A stretch of DNA of 63,149 nt, taken from the NCBI RefSeq assembly GCF_002933275.1, contig NZ_PSSX01000021.1, forward strand, positions 1-63,149, given 5' to 3'. The DNA comes from Marinobacter maroccanus (lineage in GTDB: Bacteria; Pseudomonadota; Gammaproteobacteria; Pseudomonadales; Oleiphilaceae). Below are positions 30,967 to 39,017 of the stretch, one piece after another. Positions within the stretch are counted from its first letter, which is position 1; each line of letters starts with the position of its first letter. The notes under the pieces were generated by a model. The model saw only the letters and a program-made list of their open reading frames with translations. It had not been told where the DNA came from and ran no database searches. A program made the translations under genes and the position numbers.

Positions 30967-31896
30967 TTATCCCCGGGGTTCGCCGCCATAGCCGTTAGCC
31001 TGCTGCAATTCCGGGCGGTCACCGGCCCGTTGCAAGCGGATATTGGTACGGCGGTTATCTGCCGGCCGGTTGGATGCCGGGAACTGGTCACCATGGGCCC
31101 GAACAGTAATCATGTTCTCATCAATACCGCGCGCCTTGAGGTAGTCGGCCACCACATTGGCCCGGTCTTCGGAAAGTGCGCGGTTGTCGATGCGGCTGCC
31201 AATGCTGTCACTGTGGCCATCGACGAAAATCCTCTCAACCGTGGAGTCGGCGTTCACGTAGGTCACAATATTATCCAGCAATTGTCTGTCGGCGTCAGAC
31301 AGTTGAGTGCTACCGCTGGCGAACGGCACCCTTGAGCGTTGAATCTGGTCAAAATTCACTGGCAAGAGATTCGATGTGCAGCGCTGGTAACGCTGGTATT
31401 CGCCGGCAAAATTGATATTGGACACCTGTACCCGCACCGGGCTGCCATCAAACCAGGATTCCCTGGTAACTGTCGGGCGCATACCATCCAGCAGGCCGTG
31501 GGCAACAACAAATGCCTGGCGGGTATCCAGAGAGACCTGTCGGCGATCATCCGACACATTGACCGTACCCAGCGGCTTCGGCGCCACACCCGGACGCCAG
31601 GCCGGTGCTTCCACCACGAGCCTGCCCCGCCCTGGGCGCATCAGTGCGGAATCAGACTCCAGGAAAAAGCTGAGACTTTCACCCGCACGGTGATTGAACA
31701 CCGCCCGACCGTAGCCGGGAACCTCGTGCACCAGGCGACACTCGAATACCGACTCGGCGAGATACCACTGGCTGTTTTCAATGCCGGCGCCATAGCTGGC
31801 AGCCTGTCCGGCAGCCGGCAAAAGCACGACAGTAAGACTGGCAACCAGTACTGTTTTCAGACGTTTTCCGGGGCGGAATCTCATAGTGCTTGCCAT
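30967..31896 (-). CDS. motY: Sodium-type flagellar motor protein MotY (OmpA-like peptidoglycan-binding)
   Basis: About 309 aa with a signal peptide (LKTVLVASLTVVLLPAAGQA) and an N-terminal MotY domain starting ASYGAGIENSQWYLA. A C-terminal OmpA-type domain follows, with peptidoglycan-binding residues in FVDGHSDSIGSRIDNRALSE and RTNIRLQR. MotY forms the T-ring of polar flagella. The neighbours pyrC and rnt match the Pseudomonas motY locus. A sigma-28 promoter (31928..31954) lies so close that the frame start at 31941 would not be transcribed; I use the ATG at 31896. A second ATG at 31884 is possible. Confidence 0.9.
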   Translation of the reverse strand: MASTMRFRPGKRLKTVLVASLTVVLLPAAGQAASYGAGIENSQWYLAESVFECRLVHEVPGYGRAVFNHRAGESLSFFLESDSALMRPGRGRLVVEAPAWRPGVAPKPLGTVNVSDDRRQVSLDTRQAFVVAHGLLDGMRPTVTRESWFDGSPVRVQVSNINFAGEYQRYQRCTSNLLPVNFDQIQRSRVPFASGSTQLSDADRQLLDNIVTYVNADSTVERIFVDGHSDSIGSRIDNRALSEDRANVVADYLKARGIDENMITVRAHGDQFPASNRPADNRRTNIRLQRAGDRPELQQANGYGGEPRG

Positions 31897-31927
31897 CAGT
31901 GTCCGGGAATTAGCAGATTCTGACTGC

Positions 31928-31954
31928 TTAACGGCCTGCATCCGTGTTTCTTTA
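31928..31954 (-). promoter_or_regulatory. Sigma-28 (FliA) promoter of motY
   Basis: On the minus strand: TAAAGAAA (31947..31954), 11-bp spacer, GCCGTTAA (31928..31935). The FliA consensus is TAAAGTTT-N11-GCCGATAA. Spacing is exact and the -10 box differs at one position. It lies 32 bp before the chosen motY start. Confidence 0.85.
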
Positions 31955-31987
31955 GCGTCCAGACGGAAAACAATCGCTGGCGCCTTC

Positions 31988-31996
31988 TGGTATAAT
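31988..31996 (+). promoter_or_regulatory. Extended -10 promoter for pyrC
   Basis: TG-G-TATAAT at 31988..31996 is a perfect extended -10 element. No good -35 hexamer is seen 17 bp upstream, as is usual for this promoter class. It faces pyrC, leaving a leader of about 67 nt. It overlaps the upstream region of the divergent motY promoter. Confidence 0.65.
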
Positions 31997-32069
31997 TCGC
32001 CAAATTTTCAGGGCACCACCCACGAAGCCCCCAAAGCTAGCCTCGCCAAAGGTATTGCGGACAACTGCC

Positions 32070-33101
32070 ATGACAGAAAAGCTGACTCTTACCCGCCCCG
32101 ACGACTGGCACCTTCACGTTCGGGACGGAGACATTCTTACGGACGTAGTACCGGCTACGGCAGCCTGCTTCGGTCGCGCCATCATCATGCCCAACCTGGT
32201 TCCACCGGTGACAACCGCCGCTGATGCCACAGCCTATCGGGAGCGGATTCTCGCGGCTGCCGGCGGCAGCGCGTTCGAGCCGTTAATGACCCTGTACCTG
32301 ACCGAAAGCATGACACCGGAAACCATCCGGGAGGCCAAAGCTGCCGGTGTTGTGGCCGCCAAGCTCTATCCGGCCGGCGCCACCACTAATTCAGACTCAG
32401 GGGTTAAGGATATCCGGAACATCTACCCGGTTCTGGAGGCCATGGCTGACTGCGGCATGCTTCTGCTGGTTCACGGGGAGGTTACCGATGCCGACATCGA
32501 TATCTTTGATCGCGAAAAGGTCTTTCTCGAGCGGGTACTGGCCCCCACCCTGGAGGCCTTTCCGAATCTCAAGGTTGTGCTGGAACATATCACCACCGCC
32601 GATTCTGCAGAGTTTGTCCAGCAGCACAAGGGCGACAATCTGGGCGCGACTCTAACGCCCCAGCACTTGATGTATAACCGGAACCATATGTTGGTCGGCG
32701 GCATTCGCCCGCACCTTTACTGCCTGCCTATCCTAAAGCGCAATCGCCATCAACAGGCGCTGAGGGACGCGGTAGCCAGCGGCGACAATCGCTTTTTCCT
32801 GGGCACGGATTCCGCCCCCCATGCCAGGGATCGCAAAGAAGCGGCCTGTGGGTGTGCCGGGTGTTACTCAGCCTATGGCGCCATCGGCCTGTATGCGGAC
32901 ATTTTTGAAGAGCTTGGCATTCTGGACAAACTCGAAGCCTTCGCCAGTTTCAACGGTGCTGATTTCTATGGCCTGCCGCGTAATACCGATACCATCACCC
33001 TGATTCGGGAACCCTGGACCATGCCGACACAGCTGCCTCTGGCTGACGGAACCATCGTGCCGCTCAAGGCCGGTGAAACCGTTCACTGGCAGCTGGCGTA
33101 A
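32070..33101 (+). CDS. pyrC: Dihydroorotase
   Basis: The 343-aa enzyme closes carbamoyl-aspartate to dihydroorotate in pyrimidine synthesis. It is the class II (E. coli-like) form: [12 protein letters not shown] with the HxH zinc pair, [15 protein letters not shown] with the carboxylated lysine, LVHGEV, LEHITT, and [13 protein letters not shown]. The ATG at 32070 has no strong ribosome site. The in-frame TTG at 32055 is an alternative, but [14 protein letters not shown] fits the family. rnt follows after 44 bp. Confidence 0.96.
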   Translation: MTEKLTLTRPDDWHLHVRDGDILTDVVPATAACFGRAIIMPNLVPPVTTAADATAYRERILAAAGGSAFEPLMTLYLTESMTPETIREAKAAGVVAAKLYPAGATTNSDSGVKDIRNIYPVLEAMADCGMLLLVHGEVTDADIDIFDREKVFLERVLAPTLEAFPNLKVVLEHITTADSAEFVQQHKGDNLGATLTPQHLMYNRNHMLVGGIRPHLYCLPILKRNRHQQALRDAVASGDNRFFLGTDSAPHARDRKEAACGCAGCYSAYGAIGLYADIFEELGILDKLEAFASFNGADFYGLPRNTDTITLIREPWTMPTQLPLADGTIVPLKAGETVHWQLA

Positions 33102-33145
33102 ACCTGACTGATTCCTTCTCACACACGGCCAAGACCGGAGCTTGA

Positions 33146-33802
33146 GTGACTGACGAAAACAAACCACCGCATCCCATGTCCCGCCGCTTCCGCGGGTTTC
33201 TGCCTGTTGTAGTCGACGTGGAAACTGCTGGATTCAACCCCGAGCGGGATGCCCTGCTGGAAGTGGCAGCGGTCATACTCACCATGGACGATGATGGCTG
33301 GGTGCGGCGATCGGAAACCCACGTACAGCAGATTGATCCCTTTGAAGGCGCCAATCTGGAGCAATCCGCCCTGGATTTCACCGGCATCGATCCATGGAAT
33401 CCGGAACGGGAGGCGGTACCGGAGCGGGAAGGCCTCAGCGAAATTTTCAGCCCGATCCGCAAGGCGGTGAAAAACCACGATTGCAAGCGGGCCGTCCTGG
33501 TAGGCCACAACGCTACCTTCGACCACAATTTCATCTTTGCAGCGGCGCTGCGGGCGGATATCCGACGCAATCCGTTTCACCCGTTTTCAACCTTCGATAC
33601 CGCCACTCTGGCTGGCCTGGCCTACGGCCATACCGTTCTGGCCCAGGCCTGCAAGCTCGCGGGCATTCCGTTCAGCAACAAGGAAGCACACTCGGCAGCC
33701 TATGATGCGGAAAAAACCGCGGACCTGTTCTGCGGTATTGTGAATCGCTGGAAGGAACTGGGCGGATATCCGCCACCGGTGATTCCGGAAGACAACGAAT
33801 AA
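33146..33802 (+). CDS. rnt: Ribonuclease T
   Basis: The 218-aa DEDD-family 3'-5' exoribonuclease finishes tRNA and other stable RNA 3' ends. The acidic residues are in VVVDVETAGFNPERDALLEVAAV (DxE), GHNATFDHNFI, and HSAAYDAEKTADLF. It starts at a GTG with GGAG 6 nt upstream, in an operon with pyrC. A terminator follows 10 bp after the stop. Confidence 0.95.
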   Translation: MTDENKPPHPMSRRFRGFLPVVVDVETAGFNPERDALLEVAAVILTMDDDGWVRRSETHVQQIDPFEGANLEQSALDFTGIDPWNPEREAVPEREGLSEIFSPIRKAVKNHDCKRAVLVGHNATFDHNFIFAAALRADIRRNPFHPFSTFDTATLAGLAYGHTVLAQACKLAGIPFSNKEAHSAAYDAEKTADLFCGIVNRWKELGGYPPPVIPEDNE

Positions 33803-33811
33803 TCCCCCACA

Positions 33812-33838
33812 AAAAAACCTGCCGAAGCGGGTTTTTTT
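33812..33838. terminator. Bidirectional terminator between rnt and the chemoreceptor gene
   Basis: AACCTGC and GCGGGTT pair around a CGAA tetraloop (one G-U). The stem is bordered by seven A on the left and seven T on the right, so the hairpin works in both directions for the convergent genes. Confidence 0.88.
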
Positions 33839-33878
33839 ATTGTGCGCCAGCCATAAGTGTGAAAGTCACGCTTCGTAC

Positions 33879-36125
33879 TCAGCTGACTTTAAACCGGGAC
33901 AGCGAATCTTTGAGCTGATGAGACAACTCCGCCAAGTCACCACTGGCTTGGGATATCTGGGCCATGGCCTGTTTGGTCTCAAAGGACTTTTCAGAAATTG
34001 TAGATACGTTGCGCGTTACTTCTTCGGCCGTGGCTGATTGCTCTTCGGATGCCGTAGCAATCTGCTCTGCCATACCGGACATCCGGGTGACCTCGCCCAC
34101 TGCCTCGCGAAGCTGCAATACAACGGCGCCTGCCCGCTCGGAAATACCTCTTGCCTGGGTGCTGCAGCGGGTAACCACCTTTGAAGCGCGCTCCGACGAA
34201 TTGACCAGAGTTTCAATGGAACTACTTATCTCCTCGGTCGCCTTCTGGCTATTCTGGGCCAGGCTGCGCACCTCATCCGCAACCACCGCGAAGCCCCGGC
34301 CCTGTTCACCGGCCCGGGCAGCTTCAATGGCGGCATTCAGAGCCAGCAAGTTAGTCTGGTCGGCGATGGACTTTATCGAATCGAGAACCCTGGTGATGGA
34401 TTCCATATTCTTTCGCAAGTCCTCTATGCCGGCCTCTGCTTCCTCCAGTTCCCTCGCCATAGCACTGGTGTCAGCAGCGGAGGATTCCACCTCCGTGGCG
34501 CTGCGGCTGACCGCCTCATCCGTGCGCCGGGCACCGGCTGCCGATTCCGAGGTATTCTGGGACACCTCGCTGATGGCGGAGGACATTTCTTCAATGGCCG
34601 ACGCCACCTGCTCAGTCTGCTCTGCCTGCTGGTTCACATTGTCCAGAGTCTGCGAGATAGTGCCGGACAACTTTTCAGATGCACTGGCCTGGCGCTGGGA
34701 CGCTTCTTCAACCTTGAAGATCACTTCTTTCAGGTCCGACACCATCTTGAGCATGGAGCCATATACGCCCGTGGCCCTGTCACTGTCGGACGAATCAATG
34801 ACCAAGTTACCCGCAGCCACCTGTTCCGCCAGTGCCTGCAATTCGGCCGGGTCTTTGCCGAGGGGTTTCATGACCCGCGCCGCGGTCCAGACTGCCACGG
34901 CCACAACAGCCAAGATCACAATAGCAATGGCTATCGCCGCCAGCGTCCACATTTCACGCACCGGCGCCAGGGCCTCGTCTTCGCTGATCTCCGCCACCAG
35001 CGCCCAGTTCAGCCCGCCTACGGTAACTGGCCTGTGGGCGGAAAACACTGGCTCGCCACGGTAGGACGTAACCACGCCTTCACCGGAATTCCCAGCCAGA
35101 GCTTCATCCACCGATGTCGAACTAATGCGTCCATTCTCCGGGTCGGCAAAGGAAGCGACAACACTGCGGTTTTCCGGATCCAGGTAGGAGTCTGACCGCA
35201 TCAGGTTATCCGGCCCCACCAGATAGGCATCCCCGGTTTCGCCCATGCCATCTCGTTCCATCATGATGTTGTTCAGGCTGTCGATGGGGAACTGGAAGGC
35301 CAGCACGGCCAGCCGCTCATCTTTTTCGGAATATATGGGGGTTGCCACAAATCCGGCGGGCGCACCGTAGGACGGTACATACCGAGTAAAATCAACAAAA
35401 GTCGGAGCAGTATCCTGTCCGTCAGACATCGCCTGACGATAAGCCGCCGCCAGGCCAGAATCCGCGTAGGGACCGTCTTTCAGGGAGGTAGCAAAATCCA
35501 CCTCTTTGGCTACGGAATAGATAACATGGCCTGTATCGGCATCAATGAGATAAATATCGTAGTAGCCGAAAGCCTCCTGAAACTCCTTGAACGAGGTGTG
35601 CCACTGTTTGTGAAGCGTGTTATAAAACTGCGCGATATGGACGTCAGCCGATACCAATTCGTCTTTCTGCCCCACAGGATTTGGGTTGTCCACGATGTAA
35701 CCCATCTGCAGAGCCAGGCTGTTTTTGCTGAGGGATGCAACGAAGTCCGAGGCTGAACGTCCGTTAGCACCACCATTTTGCTGCAAGGGTGGCAAAAAAT
35801 TCTGCTGATAATAAGCCTCGACGTTGTCTCGTAAGGTCGATTGCTCCGCCTTTACCAGTTTTTCATAATTTTGAAATGCCAAACCAAACCCCTGGGCCGC
35901 AGTTCGGGTCCCGCGATTATTGGCCATGGCTTTCAGCTGCCGGGCAATAGTGCTGAGATAATCTTCAACACTATGCTGCTTATTGGTCGCCGCAATAGAG
36001 AGTTGTTGCAACGCCTGTTCCGTCAGGCTCTGTCGGGCAATTTCGGCGTTAAAAAACGAGATGGCAATGACGGGAAGCAGGCCAACCAGCAGCAAAGTCA
36101 GCAAAAGACGTTTCTTGAGAGTCAT
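33879..36125 (-). CDS. Methyl-accepting chemotaxis protein with a large periplasmic (Cache-type) sensor
   Basis: About 748 aa. TM1 is at residues 7-26 and TM2 at 394-415. The roughly 365-residue periplasmic region between them fits a double-Cache ligand sensor ([18 protein letters not shown] and [18 protein letters not shown] are typical). A HAMP-like linker follows, then the kinase-control hairpin with [20 protein letters not shown]. The ligand is unknown. I use the ATG at 36125 (AAGGG upstream) over the adjoining TTG. A FliA-type promoter lies 35-60 bp upstream. Confidence 0.92.
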   Translation of the reverse strand: MTLKKRLLLTLLLVGLLPVIAISFFNAEIARQSLTEQALQQLSIAATNKQHSVEDYLSTIARQLKAMANNRGTRTAAQGFGLAFQNYEKLVKAEQSTLRDNVEAYYQQNFLPPLQQNGGANGRSASDFVASLSKNSLALQMGYIVDNPNPVGQKDELVSADVHIAQFYNTLHKQWHTSFKEFQEAFGYYDIYLIDADTGHVIYSVAKEVDFATSLKDGPYADSGLAAAYRQAMSDGQDTAPTFVDFTRYVPSYGAPAGFVATPIYSEKDERLAVLAFQFPIDSLNNIMMERDGMGETGDAYLVGPDNLMRSDSYLDPENRSVVASFADPENGRISSTSVDEALAGNSGEGVVTSYRGEPVFSAHRPVTVGGLNWALVAEISEDEALAPVREMWTLAAIAIAIVILAVVAVAVWTAARVMKPLGKDPAELQALAEQVAAGNLVIDSSDSDRATGVYGSMLKMVSDLKEVIFKVEEASQRQASASEKLSGTISQTLDNVNQQAEQTEQVASAIEEMSSAISEVSQNTSESAAGARRTDEAVSRSATEVESSAADTSAMARELEEAEAGIEDLRKNMESITRVLDSIKSIADQTNLLALNAAIEAARAGEQGRGFAVVADEVRSLAQNSQKATEEISSSIETLVNSSERASKVVTRCSTQARGISERAGAVVLQLREAVGEVTRMSGMAEQIATASEEQSATAEEVTRNVSTISEKSFETKQAMAQISQASGDLAELSHQLKDSLSRFKVS

Positions 36126-36159
36126 CAATAGCCCTTCTTTTATATTGTTCTTATGTTAA

Positions 36160-36186
36160 CCATCGGCTATCGGCACGTTTTCTTTA
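36160..36186 (-). promoter_or_regulatory. Sigma-28 (FliA) promoter of the first chemoreceptor gene
   Basis: On the minus strand: TAAAGAAA (36179..36186), 11-bp spacer, GCCGATGG (36160..36167). The spacer itself ends in a second GCCGATA, so the -10 sequence is duplicated in tandem; only the downstream copy has the 11-bp spacing. Confidence 0.82.
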
Positions 36187-36235
36187 GCCCAGAACAATTC
36201 ATAAAAGAGGCGAATCTCGTTTAACCCATTAATAT

Positions 36236-36260
36236 GGGAGGGGAAGTAACTCCCCCTCCC
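36236..36260 (-). terminator. GC hairpin after the fatty acyl-CoA reductase gene
   Basis: GGGAGGGG (36236..36243) and CCCCTCCC (36253..36260) form a perfect 8-bp stem 22 bp past the reductase stop codon. The minus-strand tail is ATATTAA, not a T run, so termination strength is doubtful. Confidence 0.45.
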
Positions 36261-36282
36261 ACTCGATTCGGGGGCAACTGCG

Positions 36283-38268
36283 TTACCAGTAGATGCCCCG
36301 CATGATGGCGGCGAAAGCCACCTGCTCGCTGGACACCTTCGGCTTCTCCCCGGAACGGCTACCGGCGGCGGCCGGTGAATCCGGGAACATCCGGTAGCCG
36401 GTATTCATAACGATCTCGGCCATCTTGGGCGCCAGGGCGTGAAGCACCTGGGCAAAGATACCCAGGCGGGTAGCGATTCGCTTCGGCCGATAGACAATGG
36501 CATCGGCAACCATGGTTGCAGCCTCGTCCGGCGTTAGCGTGGGGACAGAATCGTAGATCTTGGTTGGCGCAATCATCGGCGTTTTCACCAGCGGCATGTT
36601 AATGGTGGTGAACGTGACATTGCGGTCCGACCATTCCGAAGCGGCGCAGCGGCTGAAGGCATCCAGCGCGGACTTGGAGGCCACGTAAGCCGAGAACCTG
36701 GGAGCGTTGGTCAGCACACCGATGGACGAGATGTTGACCACGTGACCGCGGCGATTCTCCAGCATCTTGGGCGCAAAGCCCATGATCAGACGAACGGAAC
36801 CAAAGTAGTTCAGGTGCATGGTGCGCTCGAAATCGTGGAAGCGGTCGAACGACAGATCCAGGGAGCGGCGAATCGAGCGCCCGGCGTTGTTGACTAGCAC
36901 GTCGACCTGGCCATGGTTATCCAACACGGTCTTCACGAACTCGTCGCAGGCATCCATATCCGAAAAATCGCAGGGATAGGCATGCACGCTTGCGCCCCGG
37001 GACTCCAGCTCTGCGGCCACTTCTTTCAGGCGCTCGAGTTTACGGGCACCGATCACCAGGATGGCGCCGGCGTCTGCCAGTTTCTGTGCCGTGGCCAGGC
37101 CGATGCCAGAGGTAGCACCGGTAACAACACACACCCGACCTTCAACCGTGCCCTTGAGCGTGCGGTCCTTGAACAGGTCCGGGTCCAGGTTACGCTCCCA
37201 GTAATCCCAGATCACCGGGGCGTAGTCCGGCAAACGAGGCACTTCAATGCCGGTGCCTTTCAGAACGCGCTCGGTTTCACGGGCATCGAACCGGGTGGGG
37301 TAATTGATGAATGACATCACGGAGGGCGGAATGCCCATGTCGTCGAGAATTGCCGAAGTCAGGCGCTTCACCGGCGGCAGATTCTTCAGGCTCTGGCGAA
37401 TGAATGGCGGAATAAAGCCGAACATACGGGAATCGATCCGCATCCCCATCCTTGGAGCATGCCCTGCCTCACTGAAGATGTTGAGGATTTCGCCAACCTT
37501 GTACGGGTCGGTATCCACCAGGTGGAAGCACTTGCCGTCTTCACCGTCCAGGTGGGCAATGTGATCCATAGCGTTGACCACGAAATCCACCGGCACAATG
37601 TTCAGGCGACCGCCCTCGACACCAATGGTCGGTACCCACTGGGGCAACGCATGGCGTATCTTCTGAATCATCTTGAAGAAGTAGTAAGGGCCATCCACCT
37701 TGTCCATTTCACCGGTAGAGGTATGGCCAATCACCATGCCCGGGCGGTAAATCCGGAACGGAACCTTGCATTCCTCGCGCACCACCTTTTCGGATTCATG
37801 CTTCGTGCGCAGGTACGGATGGTCCAGCTTCTCCGCCTCCTCAAACATGTCCTCACGGAAAATGCCCTTGAACAGACCGGCAGCCGCAATGGAAGACACG
37901 TGATGGAAGTGCTTGGCGTTCATGGCCTCTGCGGCATTCACCGCGGCCCGCGTACCTTCAATGTTGGTAGCCTGCTGGGCTTCTTCATCTGCCCCCATGT
38001 CATATACGGCGGCAAGGTGGAAGAAGTGGTCGATTTTCCCCTTAAGAGCCTTCATCGTCTTGGCGTCGATACCCAGATTCTTGCTGGTGAGGTCACCTAT
38101 TACGGCTTTCACCTGGGTTTCATCCGCGCCCCAGCGCTCCCGTAATTTGTCCAGCTTGTCCTGGGACTGCTCACGCACCAGTACGTGGACAGTACCACCA
38201 CGTGCCAGAAGCTTCTCCACGAGGAAACGGCCAATAAATCCGGTGCCACCCGTCAGGAAATAATTCAT
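36283..38268 (-). CDS. Bifunctional fatty acyl-CoA reductase (fatty alcohol forming, Marinobacter type)
   Basis: Exactly 661 aa from the ATG at 38268, the length I remember for the Marinobacter aquaeolei enzyme. That enzyme reduces acyl-CoA or acyl-ACP through aldehyde to fatty alcohol with NADPH, for wax-ester storage. The N-terminal half is an extended SDR reductase (TGGTGFIGRFLVEKLLARGG; YLRTK as Y-x3-K). The C-terminal half is a classical SDR (VTGATSGIGLATAQKL; YVASK) and ends FAAIMRGIYW. The open frame reaches 38322, but that region has no ribosome site. Upstream lie two operator-like repeats. Confidence 0.95.
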   Translation of the reverse strand: MNYFLTGGTGFIGRFLVEKLLARGGTVHVLVREQSQDKLDKLRERWGADETQVKAVIGDLTSKNLGIDAKTMKALKGKIDHFFHLAAVYDMGADEEAQQATNIEGTRAAVNAAEAMNAKHFHHVSSIAAAGLFKGIFREDMFEEAEKLDHPYLRTKHESEKVVREECKVPFRIYRPGMVIGHTSTGEMDKVDGPYYFFKMIQKIRHALPQWVPTIGVEGGRLNIVPVDFVVNAMDHIAHLDGEDGKCFHLVDTDPYKVGEILNIFSEAGHAPRMGMRIDSRMFGFIPPFIRQSLKNLPPVKRLTSAILDDMGIPPSVMSFINYPTRFDARETERVLKGTGIEVPRLPDYAPVIWDYWERNLDPDLFKDRTLKGTVEGRVCVVTGATSGIGLATAQKLADAGAILVIGARKLERLKEVAAELESRGASVHAYPCDFSDMDACDEFVKTVLDNHGQVDVLVNNAGRSIRRSLDLSFDRFHDFERTMHLNYFGSVRLIMGFAPKMLENRRGHVVNISSIGVLTNAPRFSAYVASKSALDAFSRCAASEWSDRNVTFTTINMPLVKTPMIAPTKIYDSVPTLTPDEAATMVADAIVYRPKRIATRLGIFAQVLHALAPKMAEIVMNTGYRMFPDSPAAAGSRSGEKPKVSSEQVAFAAIMRGIYW

Positions 38269-38358
38269 CAATCTTCCACCCTGCCTGTTGCTCTGTTGTT
38301 GTCTATCCATGCCGGCACCCATACGACTAAAGTCTTAGAGTTTTCCGGAAACGCCGGC

Positions 38359-38364
38359 ATTGTA
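38359..38364 (-). promoter_or_regulatory. Candidate -10 element for the fatty acyl-CoA reductase gene
   Basis: Minus-strand TACAAT, with a weak GATACA 17 bp upstream. The expected transcription start is near 38352, about 85 bp before the start codon. A weak -35 fits a promoter that needs an activator. Confidence 0.45.
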
Positions 38365-38396
38365 CTTAATTGCAACCTTCATGTATCGAACTTTTT

Positions 38397-38444
38397 TAGA
38401 GCTTTTACTCTGTAAGCCTTTGTTTTGTATAGAGCTATTACTCT
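38397..38444. promoter_or_regulatory. Two 15-bp operator-like repeats upstream of the fatty acyl-CoA reductase gene
   Basis: TAGAGCTTTTACTCT (38397..38411) and TAGAGCTATTACTCT (38430..38444) differ at one base. Each has mirror halves AGAG/CTCT. Their starts are 33 bp apart, i.e. three helical turns, putting both on one face of the DNA. Relative to the inferred start near 38352 they centre at about -52 and -85, typical activator positions. A partial copy (TAGAG) occurs at 38336. The remaining stretch to 38653 shows no gene. Confidence 0.6.
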
Positions 38445-38653
38445 AAAATTCCGCTCCCGCACGCTGAACGGGCCTGTCCGGTTCGCCGACACAATGTTTT
38501 TGAGACTAGCACAGGAATTGCCCCATGCATGCCCAATTTCCGGATTACCACAAAGCAATGAAAGCGCCTGCCAGCAATGACATAATCGGGAACTTATCGC
38601 GCCTTTTGGCATCTCTTCTTTTCACTGGAAAACCGAACTTCGGAATCCCCACT

Positions 38654-38953
38654 ATGCAGAAAGACAATCCCAACGCGGAACGCTATATCTCCATCGCCCG
38701 AGCCTGTCTGAAGGCAATCAACGACACAGCTGATAATGCCGGTTCAAGGGAACAGAAGATTCAGGCAGTCTACGAGGCCATCGACCAGGCCTTCCAGGCC
38801 GAGTTCGCGGATTATCGCCAGTCCGTTGCCATCATGGCTACGGTTCTTGAGCGTATCGCCACTGGCCAGCTGGATAGTGAGAAAGCCGCCGATCTGGCTC
38901 GTAAAACACTCGACCAGCAACCAGAGAGCACGCGTAACGCAATGATGCACTGA
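38654..38953 (+). CDS. Hypothetical protein
   Basis: A 99-aa protein, mostly helical and charged, with no signal peptide, membrane segment or motif I recognise. It begins MQKDNPNAERYISIARACLK and has a middle part QAFQAEFADYRQSVAIMATVLERIATGQL. The frame is open from 38525, but the upstream part lacks a ribosome site and has low-quality coding character, so I start at 38654 (GGA upstream). It precedes the protease gene by about 65 bp and may be cotranscribed. Confidence 0.6.
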   Translation: MQKDNPNAERYISIARACLKAINDTADNAGSREQKIQAVYEAIDQAFQAEFADYRQSVAIMATVLERIATGQLDSEKAADLARKTLDQQPESTRNAMMH

Positions 38954-39017
38954 TGCGCGCAACTCTTCTCCGAATCACAGAAAGCCTATGAACACACGTA
39001 CCGTCAGGAAGAACTCA

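Noticed and set aside
33964..35064. Long plus-strand frame inside the first chemoreceptor gene
   Set aside because: Its Ser/Ala-rich translation is the mirror of the conserved chemoreceptor signalling domain; no independent evidence.
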